Positions 20,013 through 29,960 of a stretch of DNA of 64,000 nt are shown piece by piece (the first letter of the stretch is position 1; every line of letters begins with the position of its first letter). Position numbers and translations under genes: made by a program. The notes below the pieces were generated by a model. It had not been told where the DNA came from. It did not search any database and saw only the letters and a program-made list of their open reading frames with translations. Source of the stretch: an uncultured Streptomyces sp. (GTDB taxonomy: Bacteria > Actinomycetota > Actinomycetes > Streptomycetales > Streptomycetaceae); contig NZ_CANLBS010000012.1 of assembly GCF_947488945.1 (NCBI RefSeq), positions 1-64,000 on the forward strand, written 5' to 3'.

Positions 20013-20921
20013 GTGAAGGTCGGCTGCATCGGACTCGGTGACATCGCGCAGAAGGCCTACCTGCCGGTGCTGAGCACCCTGCCGGGGATCGAGCTGCACC
20101 TGCACACCCGTACCCCCGCCACCCTCGACGCGGTGGGCGAGGCGTACCGGGTCCCCGCGGAGCGGCGACACACCACGCTCGACGGCCTGCTCGCCGAAGA
20201 TCTCGACGCGGCCTTCGTGCACGCGCCGACGGTCGTCCATCCCGAGATCGCCGGCCGCCTCCTCGACGCCGGGGTGCCCACCTTCGTGGACAAGCCGCTC
20301 GCGTACGACCTCGACGCGGCGACCGCGCTGGTCGAGCGGGCCGAGGAGCGGGGCGTCAGCCTCGCCGTGGGGTTCAACCGCAGGTTCGCCCCCGGCTACG
20401 TCCGGTGCGCCGACCACGCCCGCGAGCTGATCCTGCTCCAGAAGAACCGGGTGGGGCTGCCCGAGGACCCGCGGACCATGGTCTTCGACGACTTCGTCCA
20501 CGTGGTCGACACCTTGCGGTTCCTCGTCCCCGGCCCGGTGGACCGGATGTCGGTGCGGGCCAGGATCGTGGACGGGCTGATGCACCATGTCGTGCTCGAC
20601 CTCTCCGGCGACGGCTTCACCGCCCTCGGCATGATGAACCGGCTCAACGGCTCCACCGAGGAGATCCTCGAAGTCTCCGGTCAGGACACCAAGCGCCAGG
20701 TCCTCAACCTGTCCGACATCGTCGACCACAAGGGCCAGCCCACGTTGCGACGGCGTGGCGACTGGGTGCCGGTCGCCCGGCAGCGGGGCATCGAGGGGTG
20801 CGTGACCGCCTTCCTCGACGCCGTGCGGGCCGGACGCACCCTCAGCGCCCGCGACGCCCTCGCCACCCACGAACTGTGCGAGCGCGTGGTCCGGGAAGCC
20901 CTGGCACAAGCGTCGTCCTGA
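20013..20921 (+). CDS. Gfo/Idh/MocA family oxidoreductase
   Basis: A 302-aa NAD(P)-dependent sugar/inositol-type dehydrogenase. The N-terminal Rossmann motif is GCIGLGDIAQKAYLP (about residues 4-18) and the conserved lysine is in VDKPLAYDL (about residue 93). It starts at GTG 20013 after GGCGGAG. The C-terminal domain is shorter than in many relatives. Substrate is unknown, as nearby genes give no pathway. A perfect hairpin follows the stop. Confidence 0.85.
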   Translation: MKVGCIGLGDIAQKAYLPVLSTLPGIELHLHTRTPATLDAVGEAYRVPAERRHTTLDGLLAEDLDAAFVHAPTVVHPEIAGRLLDAGVPTFVDKPLAYDLDAATALVERAEERGVSLAVGFNRRFAPGYVRCADHARELILLQKNRVGLPEDPRTMVFDDFVHVVDTLRFLVPGPVDRMSVRARIVDGLMHHVVLDLSGDGFTALGMMNRLNGSTEEILEVSGQDTKRQVLNLSDIVDHKGQPTLRRRGDWVPVARQRGIEGCVTAFLDAVRAGRTLSARDALATHELCERVVREALAQASS

Positions 20922-20946
20922 TCGGCCCGTACCCCCGCCGGACGGC

Positions 20947-20974
20947 GCGTAGGCCACCATGCAGGGGCCTACGC
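20947..20974 (+). terminator. Perfect hairpin between convergent genes
   Basis: GCGTAGGCC (20947-20955) pairs perfectly with GGCCTACGC (20966-20974) around a 10-base loop. It lies 25 bases after the oxidoreductase stop and 100 bases after the lnt stop on the other strand. It probably serves as a terminator for both directions. Confidence 0.7.
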
Positions 20975-20980
20975 CAACGG

Positions 20981-21050
20981 GCCCGGCACCACCCGGCACC
21001 ACCCGGCACCACCCGGCACCACCCGGCACCACCCGGCACCACCCGGCCCC
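20981..21050. repeat. Seven-copy 10-bp tandem repeat
   Basis: Seven units of ACCCGGCACC (first GCCCGGCACC, last ACCCGGCCCC) stand head to tail between two convergent genes. The repeat is non-coding and directly behind a hairpin. It is a likely variable-number locus. Confidence 0.9.
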
Positions 21051-21074
21051 GCGCGGGTCCTCCGCCGCGCGGGG

Positions 21075-22751
21075 CTACGGCGTACGCCCCGACGACGCGC
21101 GTCCCCACCGCGAGCGGCCCGACGACGCCGGGCGCGACGAGACCCGGCCCGACGACGCCAGGCCGGACGAGCCACGCGAGCGGCCCGGACGCAGCAGGTC
21201 CGCCGCGCAGAACAGGCCGAGCGCCAGCAGCGCCCCGTACACCGCCCAGTCGCCGAACCGGACGTAGAGGGTGGTGGTGCCGTCGGCGAGCGGTACCTCG
21301 TAACGCGCGGCGGCCTCGGTACCGGTGCCGAGGGCCGGGCCCACCCGTGCGCCGTCCGGGCCGTGCACCACGCTGACGCCGGTGAGCGTGGCGTGCACCA
21401 TCGGGCGGCCGTTCTCCGCCGCGCGCAGGGCCGCCAGGGAGGCGTGCTGGAGCGGCGCCCAGCTGTGCTGGAAGGTCGAGGTCGACGACTGCGCGACCAG
21501 CACCCGCGCGCCGTCGCGGGTCAACCGCCTTGCCATGTCCGGAAAGGCCGTCTCGAAGCAGACCAACGGGCCCAGCGCCGGTCCGCCGCCCGGCAGCGGC
21601 ATGACCACCGGCCGGGTGCCCCGCAGCCGGTCCTCACCCGCCGCCCGGCCCACCGAGGTGGCCCATCCGAGCAGGCCGCGCGCCGGGACGTACTCGCCGA
21701 ACGGCACCAGCCGCATCTTGTCGTAGCGCGGGCCGGTGGGGCCGTCCGGGCCCACCAGGACGGCGGACTTGTAGATGCCCGCGGGTTCCGCGCCGCCGGA
21801 ACCCGCCGTGCCCGCCGTGCCGTTCTGCCGGGCGTCCACGTTGACCAGCAGATACGCCCCGGTGAGCCGGGACAGCGCGGCGAGCCGGGCCGCCGTGCGG
21901 GGGCTGTGCGCCGGGTCCAGGCCGACGCTGCTCTCGCCCCACACCACCAGATCGAGGTCCTGTCCGGCGAGCGAGCGGGTCAGCTCCTCGCCGCGGGCCA
22001 GCCGCCGTTCCACGCTGTCCGGACCGCCCACCACGCCCGGCTGGACGACGGCGATGCTCGCGGTGCCCGCGGACCCGGGCCGGGGCGCCCAGGACACGGC
22101 CGCGGTGAGCAGCAGCGCGCACCCCAGCAGCGCGACCGCACCCACCGCGCGGAGTCCGCGGCCCACGATCAGCAGGACCACCGCGGTGTTCACCGCCACC
22201 ACCACGAGGCTCATCAGCCACACCCCGCCGGCCGACACCGCGGCCAGGGCGGCCGGCACCTGCCACTGCGAGGCCCCCAGCAGCCCCCACGGGCCGCCGA
22301 GCCCCTGCCACGACCTGACCAGCTCCGCCAGCAGCCAGCCCGCGGGCACCACCACGACGGCCGCCGCGGCGCGGCGGACCGACGGGGTGCCGGCCAGCGC
22401 CCGGCGGATCAGCAGGCCCCACGGCACCCAGAGCACCCCGAGCAGGGCGCCCAGCAGGACGAGGAAGACGTGCAGGCTCGGCAGCAGCCAGTGGTGCACC
22501 GCGATCATGAAGCCGGCGCCCCCCAGCCACGCGTCGTACGCGGCCCGCCGGGCGCCGTCCGCCGAGCGGACCAAGAGGATCCAGGGCACCAGCGCGACGT
22601 ACGCCCACCACCACAGGGACGGGGCGGGGAAGGCGAGGGCCGGCAGCGCTCCGGCCACCAGGGCGGCGGCCCAGCGCACCGGCCCGGAGGCGGGCAGTGC
22701 GCGCCCGCGCCCGCCGGGGACGATCGGTACCGCTCCGGTGATCTCCCGCAT
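21075..22751 (-). CDS. lnt: Apolipoprotein N-acyltransferase
   Basis: Lnt adds the third acyl chain to the N-terminal cysteine of lipoproteins in the membrane. The 558-aa protein has about eight hydrophobic segments, with six or seven before residue 220, followed by a nitrilase domain. The catalytic triad is visible as Glu273 (VVWGES), Lys345 (YDKMRLVPFGEYVP) and Cys398 (LVCFET). A final hydrophobic helix is followed by a Ser/Gly/Arg-rich tail with repeated SSGR units, unusual and probably disordered. Actinobacteria do make tri-acylated lipoproteins, and this window encodes several lipoproteins. Confidence 0.95.
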   Translation of the reverse strand: MREITGAVPIVPGGRGRALPASGPVRWAAALVAGALPALAFPAPSLWWWAYVALVPWILLVRSADGARRAAYDAWLGGAGFMIAVHHWLLPSLHVFLVLLGALLGVLWVPWGLLIRRALAGTPSVRRAAAAVVVVPAGWLLAELVRSWQGLGGPWGLLGASQWQVPAALAAVSAGGVWLMSLVVVAVNTAVVLLIVGRGLRAVGAVALLGCALLLTAAVSWAPRPGSAGTASIAVVQPGVVGGPDSVERRLARGEELTRSLAGQDLDLVVWGESSVGLDPAHSPRTAARLAALSRLTGAYLLVNVDARQNGTAGTAGSGGAEPAGIYKSAVLVGPDGPTGPRYDKMRLVPFGEYVPARGLLGWATSVGRAAGEDRLRGTRPVVMPLPGGGPALGPLVCFETAFPDMARRLTRDGARVLVAQSSTSTFQHSWAPLQHASLAALRAAENGRPMVHATLTGVSVVHGPDGARVGPALGTGTEAAARYEVPLADGTTTLYVRFGDWAVYGALLALGLFCAADLLRPGRSRGSSGLASSGRVSSRPASSGRSRWGRASSGRTP

Positions 22752-22888
22752 CTCGTCCCGGCCTCCTGTCGTCGCTCACCGCCGTGCCTGTCCAAGGGCG
22801 GCCTCCCGGCCCGCGCACCCGCCCCGGAGCGGCGCGCCTCACCGGATGCGTGCCCCGGTACGCATGATCCACCCCTGGGGGCCCGTGC

Positions 22889-23761
22889 TCAGCAGGGCAC
22901 GACGGCGACCGGGCCCAGCGCGTGGGTGACGGTGGTCTGCGCGACCGGGGAGAGGCCGAGGCCCAGCGACTCGCCACCCCGGCGGCGCCCCACCACGGTC
23001 AGTGCGGCCGTCGCGGACGCCGTCACCAGCGTCCGGCCGGCCGAGCCGCTCACGGGCTCCCGTACGACCTCGACGCCGGGGAACCGGGACTGCCAGCCGG
23101 CCGTCAGTTCCGCGAGGCTGCGGCCCACGGCGTTCCCGGCCGCGTCCCGGTCGAAGACGGGACCGCCGGCGAGCATGGAGGAGAACATGGTCCAGCCGTG
23201 CACGACCCGCAGCCGGGCGCCGGGCCGGGTGTCGGCGGTGGTGAACGCGAAGTCCAGCACGGCGTCGCTCGTCTCGTCCGCCGCCACCCCGGCCACGATG
23301 TCGGGGAAGCCGGCCGGTTCGCCGCCCCCGTCCGTCCCGTTCTCGTCCCGGCGCCCGCTGTGCGCCACGACGACCGGGCAGGTGGCCATGGACGCCACGG
23401 CCAGGCTGTTGGAGCCGAGCATCAGGGAGCGGAAGCCACCCAGTCCCCGCGAGCCGAGCACCACCATCGCGGCGTCCCGGCCGAGCGCGATCAGCGCCGC
23501 CGCCGGGAAGTCGAGGGGGGCCAGGGTGCCGGGGCGCAGATCAGGGGCGACGGCGGCGGTCCTGCGCACGGCCTCGGCGAGGAGGTCGTCGGACTCCCGC
23601 AGCTGTTCCTCCTGAACGGTGCGCCGGGTCAGCGGCCGCACGTGCACCACGGTCAGCGGAAGCCCGCGCCGCACCGCCTCACGGGCGGCCCACTCCAGCG
23701 CGGTCCAACTGTGCGGGGAACCGTCCACTGCGGACACGATCGGTTGCTTTTCGCTACTCAT
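22889..23761 (-). CDS. Universal stress protein, two UspA domains
   Basis: A 290-aa protein with two tandem Usp domains. The first (residues about 5-145) begins IVSAVDGSPHSWTALEWAA and ends LGSRGLGGFRSLMLGSNS...CPVVV. The second (about 160-290) begins IVAGVAADETSD and ends VVGRRRGGESLGLGLSPVAQ...PVAVVPC. ATP-binding glycine loops G-x2-G-x9-GS/T are present in both. The start is ATG 23761. It lies divergent to an HTH-flavin protein, a pairing common in redox or dormancy regulons. Confidence 0.93.
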   Translation of the reverse strand: MSSEKQPIVSAVDGSPHSWTALEWAAREAVRRGLPLTVVHVRPLTRRTVQEEQLRESDDLLAEAVRRTAAVAPDLRPGTLAPLDFPAAALIALGRDAAMVVLGSRGLGGFRSLMLGSNSLAVASMATCPVVVAHSGRRDENGTDGGGEPAGFPDIVAGVAADETSDAVLDFAFTTADTRPGARLRVVHGWTMFSSMLAGGPVFDRDAAGNAVGRSLAELTAGWQSRFPGVEVVREPVSGSAGRTLVTASATAALTVVGRRRGGESLGLGLSPVAQTTVTHALGPVAVVPC

Positions 23762-24092
23762 GGGGCCTCCGGGATCACGGTTCTCCCTCCCAGCCTGGTG
23801 CCTGCGGGGCCCGGACGCGAGGGGCGGAGGCAGCAGGCACGGGAGCGGGCACGGGAGCGGCTCCCGAGAATCCGTCGCACCCCGCCCGGCCCGTTCCGTG
23901 GCCGGCCGTGCGGCCGCCCGGCGGGACCGGTGGTCCGTTCCGGCCGGGACTCCGGACCCCGACGGCCGGGACCTCGGACCCTGTGCGGCGTCGGCGGGCC
24001 GGGGCAGGCACCTCTGCACGCGTGTCCGCGCCCGCGGGCCCGGGGGCAGCACGCCGTGACCGCGCCGCACGAAACGTCCCAGGAGGCACACC
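23762..24092. promoter_or_regulatory. Divergent promoter region usp / HTH gene
   Basis: 331 bases without a gene must hold promoters for both directions. A dyad GGACC-GGT-GGTCC at 23924-23936 could be an operator. The spacing differs from the known DosR/OsdR box, so I do not assign it. CAGGAGG before 24093 is the ribosome site of the rightward gene. Confidence 0.35.
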
Positions 24093-24767
24093 ATGTCCGC
24101 CGTTTCCCTGTTCAGCCGACCCGGCGCCGCCCGCAGCGACGTGGGGAGGCGCATCGCCCGCTGCCGGGAGGAGACCGGAATCAGCCGCGAGGCACTCGCC
24201 CGGGAGGTCGGGGCCGACCCCGGCTACCTGCGGCACGTGGAGGAGGGGGGCGCCGAGCCCGCGACCGCGGCGCTGCTGCGGATCGCCACCGCTCTCGGAG
24301 TCCCGTTCGGCGAACTGCGGGGCAGGGCGTCGGAGTCCGCTCCGGGCCGGGGGACCGCCGCCGAATCGCCGGAGACGGGAACGCTGACGCCCGATGAGTG
24401 CTGGGGCCGGCTCGCCGGCCACGGAGTGGGCCGGATCGGGATGCGCGGCGCCTCGGGGGAGCCGCTGATCCTGCCGGTCAACTACTGCGTCACGCCGGAC
24501 GGCGCACTCGCCTTCCGCACCCGGAGGCACGGCGTGCTGGCCGCAGCCGAGGGGCAGGACGTCGCCTTCGAGGCCGACCGGATCGACGAGGTGATGAGCG
24601 CCGGCTGGAACGTGCTGGCGGTGGGCCGGGCCCGACGGGTCACAGATTCCGGGGAGGCGGAGCGTCTCGACTCCGCGGCCTTCAGCCGTCCGTGGCCCGA
24701 CCCGTTCCGACGGACCTGGATCGTCGTCGAGCCGGACGTGCTGTCCGGTCGTCGCATCCGCACCTGA
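24093..24767 (+). CDS. HTH domain fused to pyridoxamine-oxidase-like flavin domain
   Basis: A 224-aa fusion. Residues about 17-75 are a Cro/CI-type helix-turn-helix (VGRRIARCREETGISREALA...). After a Ser/Pro/Thr linker, residues about 95-220 form a PPOX-like split beta barrel (LTPDECWGRLAGHGVGRIG...ILPVNYCVTPDGALAFRT). Such proteins bind FMN, F420 or haem and may act as redox-sensing regulators. The start follows CAGGAGGCACACC. It is divergent to the universal stress protein, so it may control it. The ligand is not predictable from sequence. Confidence 0.88.
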   Translation: MSAVSLFSRPGAARSDVGRRIARCREETGISREALAREVGADPGYLRHVEEGGAEPATAALLRIATALGVPFGELRGRASESAPGRGTAAESPETGTLTPDECWGRLAGHGVGRIGMRGASGEPLILPVNYCVTPDGALAFRTRRHGVLAAAEGQDVAFEADRIDEVMSAGWNVLAVGRARRVTDSGEAERLDSAAFSRPWPDPFRRTWIVVEPDVLSGRRIRT

Positions 24768-24843
24768 CGCGAGAACGCCGTGTGCCGGAGGACCTGTCCC
24801 ACGACGGGTCCTCCGGCATACGGTCCGCCGTCGGCGGCGGGGG

Positions 24844-25923
24844 TCAGCCGATCAGCAGGTCGCTCTTCAGGTCGCGCAGTTCGCGCGCGTCGATGCCGAG
24901 GCCCTTGCGCAGGTACGTGCCGAACGAGCCGTAGGAGTCACGGACCTCGTCGAAGCCCGAGTTGAGGTACTCGGCGCGCACGTCCAGCAGCGGCTTGTAG
25001 ACCTTCGCCTGCTCCGCGGGCATCGCGGCGAGGGCCGCCGCGTTCGCCTCGGCGCGGTAGGTGTTGCTGGCGAGGTAGTCGGACGTCACGGTGGAGCGGG
25101 GTACGCCGAGCGCGGTCAGCAGCGCGGCCGTCGACCATCCGGTGCGGTCCTTGCCGGCGGTGCAGTGGTAGAGCACGCCGCGCCGGTCGTCGTCGGCGAC
25201 GCCCGCGTACACCGAGCTGAAGGCGGCCTGGGCGGTGGCGCCCGACACCATGTACTTCTCGCCCTCGACCATCATCGCGACGGCCGCGGCCTCGCTGGTC
25301 GGCAGAGTGGAGGCGGGCGACGAGGCGCCCATGACGTCGGCGACGTGGTAGGTCGCACCGGCCGGCACCCGGTCCGGGGCCGAAGTCCGCTCCGACTCCA
25401 TCCGCAGGTCGTACACGGACCGGATGCCGAGCCGCTTCAGCTTGGCCAGGTCGGCGGTGGTGAGCTTGTCCAGCGCGTCGGAGCGGTAGACCGCGCCCAT
25501 GCGCACCCAGTGGCCGTCCGAGGTGCGGTAGCCGCCGGCGTCCCGCACGTTGACGGTCCCGTCGAGCTTGATCAGCCGGTCGGCGAGGTGCAGCGAACCA
25601 CCGCGCTCCGGCACCAGGTCGAACCACTGGCGGTCGGCGGCCTTCAGCCCGCGCACGGTCACGTCACCGCTGGATCCGCCGTGCGCCACGGCGCGCCCGC
25701 CGGCCCGGACGGTCACCTTCTGCACACCGGGGGACTTCCATGCGATGCGGAACGAACCGTCGTCGCCGGCCGTCACCGTCGCCTCGGTGAAGGGGATGTG
25801 CCGGGCCGCGGCCGAGCCGTGCGAGGCGGAATGGGAGGGGAGGGCGACGGCCGAGGGAGCCGCGAGGGAAGCGGTCGCGGTGGCGAGCACGAGCGCCGCC
25901 CCGGCGAGGGAGGAGGTCTTCAT
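24844..25923 (-). CDS. Secreted tyrosine-protein phosphatase
   Basis: The 359-aa precursor has an N-terminal signal peptide (MKTSSLAGAALVLATATASL, cleaved near AALPS/VALP about residue 30) and a Fn3-like region up to about residue 125. The phosphatase domain begins NVRDAGGYRTSDG. The active-site loop is HCTAGKDRTG with Cys254, the Cys-x5-Arg signature of the Tyr_phosphatase_3 family (lipid or protein phosphatase). It is exported, so it acts outside the membrane. Tail to head behind hutI, but a strong hairpin separates them. Confidence 0.92.
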   Translation of the reverse strand: MKTSSLAGAALVLATATASLAAPSAVALPSHSASHGSAAARHIPFTEATVTAGDDGSFRIAWKSPGVQKVTVRAGGRAVAHGGSSGDVTVRGLKAADRQWFDLVPERGGSLHLADRLIKLDGTVNVRDAGGYRTSDGHWVRMGAVYRSDALDKLTTADLAKLKRLGIRSVYDLRMESERTSAPDRVPAGATYHVADVMGASSPASTLPTSEAAAVAMMVEGEKYMVSGATAQAAFSSVYAGVADDDRRGVLYHCTAGKDRTGWSTAALLTALGVPRSTVTSDYLASNTYRAEANAAALAAMPAEQAKVYKPLLDVRAEYLNSGFDEVRDSYGSFGTYLRKGLGIDARELRDLKSDLLIG

Positions 25924-26054
25924 GTCCCGGATGTTCCGGGGCGGGAACGACCGGAAGGTGTACGGAGCCTGGCCGCGCGGTGCAGACCGGATGACCGGTG
26001 TATATGCCACGGAGCGGGCGGTACCCGCTCCGACCTGGGCCGACGCGGACGCCG

Positions 26055-26094
26055 GGGCCCGCGGGCGGTCGCACCGGCGCGGCCCCGCGGGCCC
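26055..26094 (-). terminator. Terminator hairpin of the hut operon
   Basis: GGGCCCGCGGG (26055-26065) pairs perfectly with CCCGCGGGCCC (26084-26094), 11 base pairs with an 18-base loop, directly after the hutI stop at 26096. There is no U-tract, as is usual in Streptomyces. Confidence 0.75.
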
Positions 26095-26095
26095 G

Positions 26096-27259
26096 TCAGC
26101 GCACCCGGACCCCGCGCTGCCACACCGCGTGGGCCAGCGGCACCCCCGGACGGTAGGCCAGGTGCACATGGCTGGGGGCGTCCAGCATCAGCAGATCGGC
26201 GCGGGCGCCCGGGGCGATCCGCCCGATGTCGGTGCGGCAGAGCGCGGCCGCGCCGCCCGCGGTGGCCGACCAGACCGCTTCGTCGGGCGTCATCCCCATC
26301 TCGCGCACCGCGAGCGCCACGCAGAACGCCATCGAACTGGTGTAGGAGGAGCCGGGGTTGCAGTCGGTGGACAGTGCCACGGTGACGCCCGCGTCGAGCA
26401 GCCGCCGGGCGTCGGGCCAGGGCGCGCGGGTGGAGAACTCGGCGCCGGGCAGCAGGGTGGCCACCGTGCTGCCGGCGGCGAGCGCGTCCACGTCGGCGTC
26501 GGAGAGGTGGGTGCAGTGGTCCGCCGAGGCCGCGCCCAGTTCCACGGCGAGGCGTACCCCCGGTCCCTCGGTGAGCTGGTTGGCGTGCACCCGCGCCCGG
26601 AGCCCGCGCGCGATGCCGGCTTCCAGGACCGCGCGTGCCTGGTCGCCGTCGAACGCGCCCCGCTCGCAGAAGACGTCCACCCACCGGGCGTACGGCGCGC
26701 AGGCGTCCAGCATCTCGCCCGTCACCAGCTCGACGTACGCCGCCGGGTCGGTGTCCGCCGGGACGACGTGGGCGCCGAGATAGGTGACCTCCTCGGTGTG
26801 GTCGGCCGCGATCCGCAGCGCCCGCGCCTCGTCGGCCACGGTCAGTCCGTAGCCCGACTTGGTCTCCTGGGTGGTGGTGCCCTGGTGCAGCGCCTCGGCG
26901 AGGTGCCGGGTCAGGTTCTCGGTGAGCTGGGCGTCGCTCGCGGCGCGGGTGGCGGCGACGGTCGTGCGGATGCCGCCCGCCGAGTAGGGGCGGCCCGACA
27001 TCCGGGCGGCGAACTCCTCGGTGCGGTCGCCGGCGAACACCAGGTGCGCGTGCGAGTCCACGAAGCCGGGCAGCACGGCGCGTCCGCCGGCGTCGACCCT
27101 CTCGTCCGCGGACGGCACCCGCGCGCTGTCGCCGACCCAGACGATCCGGTCGTCCTCCACGACGACGGCCGCGTCCCGGAGGACCCCGAGCGGACCGGTG
27201 CCGTGCGACGGGTCGTTGGTGATCAGGGTGCCGATGCGGGTGAGGGCGGTACTGGTCAT
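26096..27259 (-). CDS. hutI: Imidazolonepropionase
   Basis: HutI hydrolyses imidazolone propionate to formiminoglutamate in histidine breakdown. The protein is 387 aa. The amidohydrolase metal motif is [12 protein letters not shown] (about residue 69), with further ligands in GAHVVP and [20 protein letters not shown] near residue 305 is family-typical. The start is ATG 27259 with a GGAG-type ribosome site upstream. It is last gene of the hut operon, 108 bases after hutF with a hairpin in between. Confidence 0.95.
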   Translation of the reverse strand: MTSTALTRIGTLITNDPSHGTGPLGVLRDAAVVVEDDRIVWVGDSARVPSADERVDAGGRAVLPGFVDSHAHLVFAGDRTEEFAARMSGRPYSAGGIRTTVAATRAASDAQLTENLTRHLAEALHQGTTTQETKSGYGLTVADEARALRIAADHTEEVTYLGAHVVPADTDPAAYVELVTGEMLDACAPYARWVDVFCERGAFDGDQARAVLEAGIARGLRARVHANQLTEGPGVRLAVELGAASADHCTHLSDADVDALAAGSTVATLLPGAEFSTRAPWPDARRLLDAGVTVALSTDCNPGSSYTSSMAFCVALAVREMGMTPDEAVWSATAGGAAALCRTDIGRIAPGARADLLMLDAPSHVHLAYRPGVPLAHAVWQRGVRVR

Positions 27260-27313
27260 CGGGGGTTCTCTCCTGGAGGTAAGGGTCCGCGCCTACGGGG
27301 GCGGGGGCGGCGG

Positions 27314-27349
27314 CCGGTCCGGGGGCGTCTCCCCCGCCGCCCGGACCGG
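27314..27349 (-). terminator. Intercistronic hairpin hutF-hutI
   Basis: CCGGTCCGGG (27314-27323) pairs perfectly with CCCGGACCGG (27340-27349), and a G-run/C-run inside can extend it. It may reduce hutI expression or protect the upstream message rather than end transcription fully. Confidence 0.55.
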
Positions 27350-27367
27350 TCCGGCGAACGGGCGGGT

Positions 27368-28753
27368 TCAGTCGCGCAGGGCGGCGACGGCCGCCGCCAG
27401 GGCGCCCGGAACGTCGGACACCCCGGTGTGCGTGCCGTTCACCACCACGGCCCGGCCGCCGACCACGGTGTGCCGCACGTCGGCCGCCGACGCCGCGAAC
27501 ACGGCGGTCTCCGCGCCGTGGCGGACGTCGGCCCCCGCGGTGCGCACCGAGTCGAGCGCGACGGTGGTGAAGTCGGCGAGCGCGCCGGGCGCGAGCCGCC
27601 CGGCGTCCTGCCAGCCGAGGGCGCGATGGCCGCCGCCGCTCGCGGTCTCCAGCAGCCGGGCCGCGCTCCAGTGGCCGCGGGCGCGGGTACGGAGCCGTTC
27701 GTTCAGCTCCATCGCCCGCGCTTCCTCGAAGAGGTCGATCACCGCGTGGCTGTCGCTGCCCAGGCTCAGCGGGGAGCCCGCCCGCTCCAGGGCGGCCGCG
27801 GGCCCGATGCCGTCGGCGAGATCGCGTTCGGTGGTCGGGCACATGCAGGTGCCGGTCCCGGTGGAGCCGAGCAGAGCGATGTCCTCGTCGGTGAGATGGG
27901 TGTTGTGGACGCCGGTGGTGGACGGCCCCAGCACCCCGTGGTCGGACAGCAGTCGGGCCGGGGTGCATCCGTGGGCGGCCAGGCACGCCTCGTTCTCCGC
28001 GGGCTGCTCGGAGAGGTGCACGTGCAGCGGGGCGCCGCGCAGCCGGGCGAACTCCGCGACGGTGCCGAGCTGTTCGGCCGGCACGGCCCGTACCGAGTGC
28101 ACGGCGGCGCCGATCCGGAGCCGTTCGCCGTCCTTCAGCGCGTCGGCCCGCGCCGCCCAGGCGTCGGCGCTGCCGTCGCTGAAGCGGAGCTGACCGGGGC
28201 CGGGAGGGGCGCCGAACCCCGCCGACAGGTAGGCGGTGTCCAGCAGGGTGAGCCGGACGCCCGCGTCGTCGGCGGCGGCGATCAGGGCCCGGCCCATGGC
28301 GTTCGGATCGGCGTACGCCGTGCCGTCGGGGGAGTGGTGGAGATAGTGGAACTCCCCGACCGCGGTGATGCCGGCCAGTGCCATCTCCGCGTACACCGCG
28401 CGGGCCAGCCGGTAGTAGCTGTCCGGCGTCAGCCGGGCCGCCACCGCGTACATGACCTCGCGCCAGGCCCAGAAGGACTCGGGCGCCGCACCGGTGGCCG
28501 AGGCGCCGCCGGCCGCCTGGGCGACTGCGCGCAGCGCGCGGTGGAAGGCGTGCGAGTGGGCGTTGGCGAGGCCGGGCAGGGTGAGGCCGCGCAGCACGGT
28601 GGCGCCCGGCGGGGCGGCGGCCGTGGAGGGGGTGACCCGGGCGACGCGGTCGCCCGCCAGGGTGAGGAGCACCCCGGACGCGACCCGGTCGCCGAGCCAG
28701 GCGTGCTCCAGCCAGTAGGCGCCGGTGGCTCCGGGCGCGGTGTCGGTGCTCAT
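27368..28753 (-). CDS. hutF: Formimidoylglutamate deiminase
   Basis: HutF converts N-formimino-L-glutamate to N-formyl-L-glutamate and ammonia. The protein is 461 aa. Amidohydrolase features are NAHSHAFHRALR (about residue 66), HVHLSEQPAENEAC (about 230) and LGSDSHAVIDLFEE (about 320). The length and these motifs fit HutF rather than HutI, TrzN or guanine deaminase. It overlaps the upstream M20 gene by ATGA. Its product needs a deformylase, and no HutG-type gene is in the window. Confidence 0.93.
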   Translation of the reverse strand: MSTDTAPGATGAYWLEHAWLGDRVASGVLLTLAGDRVARVTPSTAAAPPGATVLRGLTLPGLANAHSHAFHRALRAVAQAAGGASATGAAPESFWAWREVMYAVAARLTPDSYYRLARAVYAEMALAGITAVGEFHYLHHSPDGTAYADPNAMGRALIAAADDAGVRLTLLDTAYLSAGFGAPPGPGQLRFSDGSADAWAARADALKDGERLRIGAAVHSVRAVPAEQLGTVAEFARLRGAPLHVHLSEQPAENEACLAAHGCTPARLLSDHGVLGPSTTGVHNTHLTDEDIALLGSTGTGTCMCPTTERDLADGIGPAAALERAGSPLSLGSDSHAVIDLFEEARAMELNERLRTRARGHWSAARLLETASGGGHRALGWQDAGRLAPGALADFTTVALDSVRTAGADVRHGAETAVFAASAADVRHTVVGGRAVVVNGTHTGVSDVPGALAAAVAALRD

Positions 28754-29960
28754 GCGCAGGCGAGTCCTTCCAGTACGTCGGCGAGGGCCGTCACGCCGGC
28801 GACGCAGTCGTCCTCGTCCGCCGTCTCCGCGGGCGAGTGGGAGACGCCGGTCGGGTTGCGGACGAACATCATGGCGGTGGGGACGGCCGCGGACAGGATT
28901 CCAGCGTCGTGTCCCGCTCCGGTCGCCAGCACCGGCACCTGGTCGCCGAGGAGCCGCGAGAGGGTGTCGCGCAGTCCGTCGCCGAAGGTGATCTCCGGGG
29001 TGAACGACTCCCGTACGACGTCGACGCGGGTGCCGTCCCGGCCCGCGCGGTCGCGGGCCGCGCTCTCCACGGCCGCCACCAGGGCGTCCAGGGTGGACTG
29101 CTCGGCGGCCCGCGAGTCCAGCCAGCCGCGGACCAGCGAGGGCACCGCGTTGACCCCGTTCGGCTCGACGGACACCTTGCCGAAGGTGGCCAGGGCGCCC
29201 GCCGCCGCGGCCTCCTGCCGGGCGGCCAGGACGGTCGCCGCGTAGGTGAGCATCGGGTCGCGCCGGTCGGTGAGCCGGGTGGTCCCGGCGTGGTTCGCCT
29301 CGCCGTGGAAGTCGAACCGCCAGCGGCCGTGCGGCCAGATCGCCGAGGCGATGCCGACCGGTGAGCCGGTGAGGTCGAGGGCGCGGCCCTGCTCGATGTG
29401 CAGTTCCACGAACGCGCCGATCCTGCCCAGCCGTTCGGGGTCCGCGCCGATCGCCTCCGGATCCCGGCCGGCGCGTTCCATCGCGGCCGCCAGGGTGGTT
29501 CCGTCGGCGTCCCGCAGGGCGCGGGCCGCGTCGGGGGCGAGCTGCCCGGCGGCCAGCCGCGAGCCGACGCAGGCGAGCCCGAACCGGGCCCCCTCCTCGT
29601 CGGTGAAGTTGGCCACCGCCACGGGCCGGGTGAACTCCACTCCCCTGTGGCGGAGTTCATCGATCGCCGCGAAGGAGGAGACCACGCCGAGCGGCCCGTC
29701 GAACGCGCCGCCGCCCGGCACCGAGTCGAGGTGCGAGCCGATGGCGACGGCGTCGGAACCGGCCGGATCGCCCAGCCAGGCCCACTGGTTGCCGTTGCGG
29801 TCGGTCTCGCAGACCATGCCCCGGTCGGCCGCCTGCGCGGCGAACCACGCACGGCAGTCGGCGTCCGCGCCGGTCCACGCGTGCCGGTGGTAGCCGCCGG
29901 TGGAGGCGTCCCGGCCGATCGGCAGGAGACCGGTCCACATCTCGTGGAAGGAGGCGGCGC

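Noticed and set aside
23924-23936. GGACC-GGT-GGTCC as a DosR/OsdR hypoxia box before usp
   Set aside because: The known box has GGGAC-N4-GTCCC; the spacing differs here, so only a generic dyad is reported.
25550-29245. 1231-codon open frame on the plus strand opposite hutI, hutF and the M20 gene
   Set aside because: Antisense shadow; the minus-strand genes have clear active sites.
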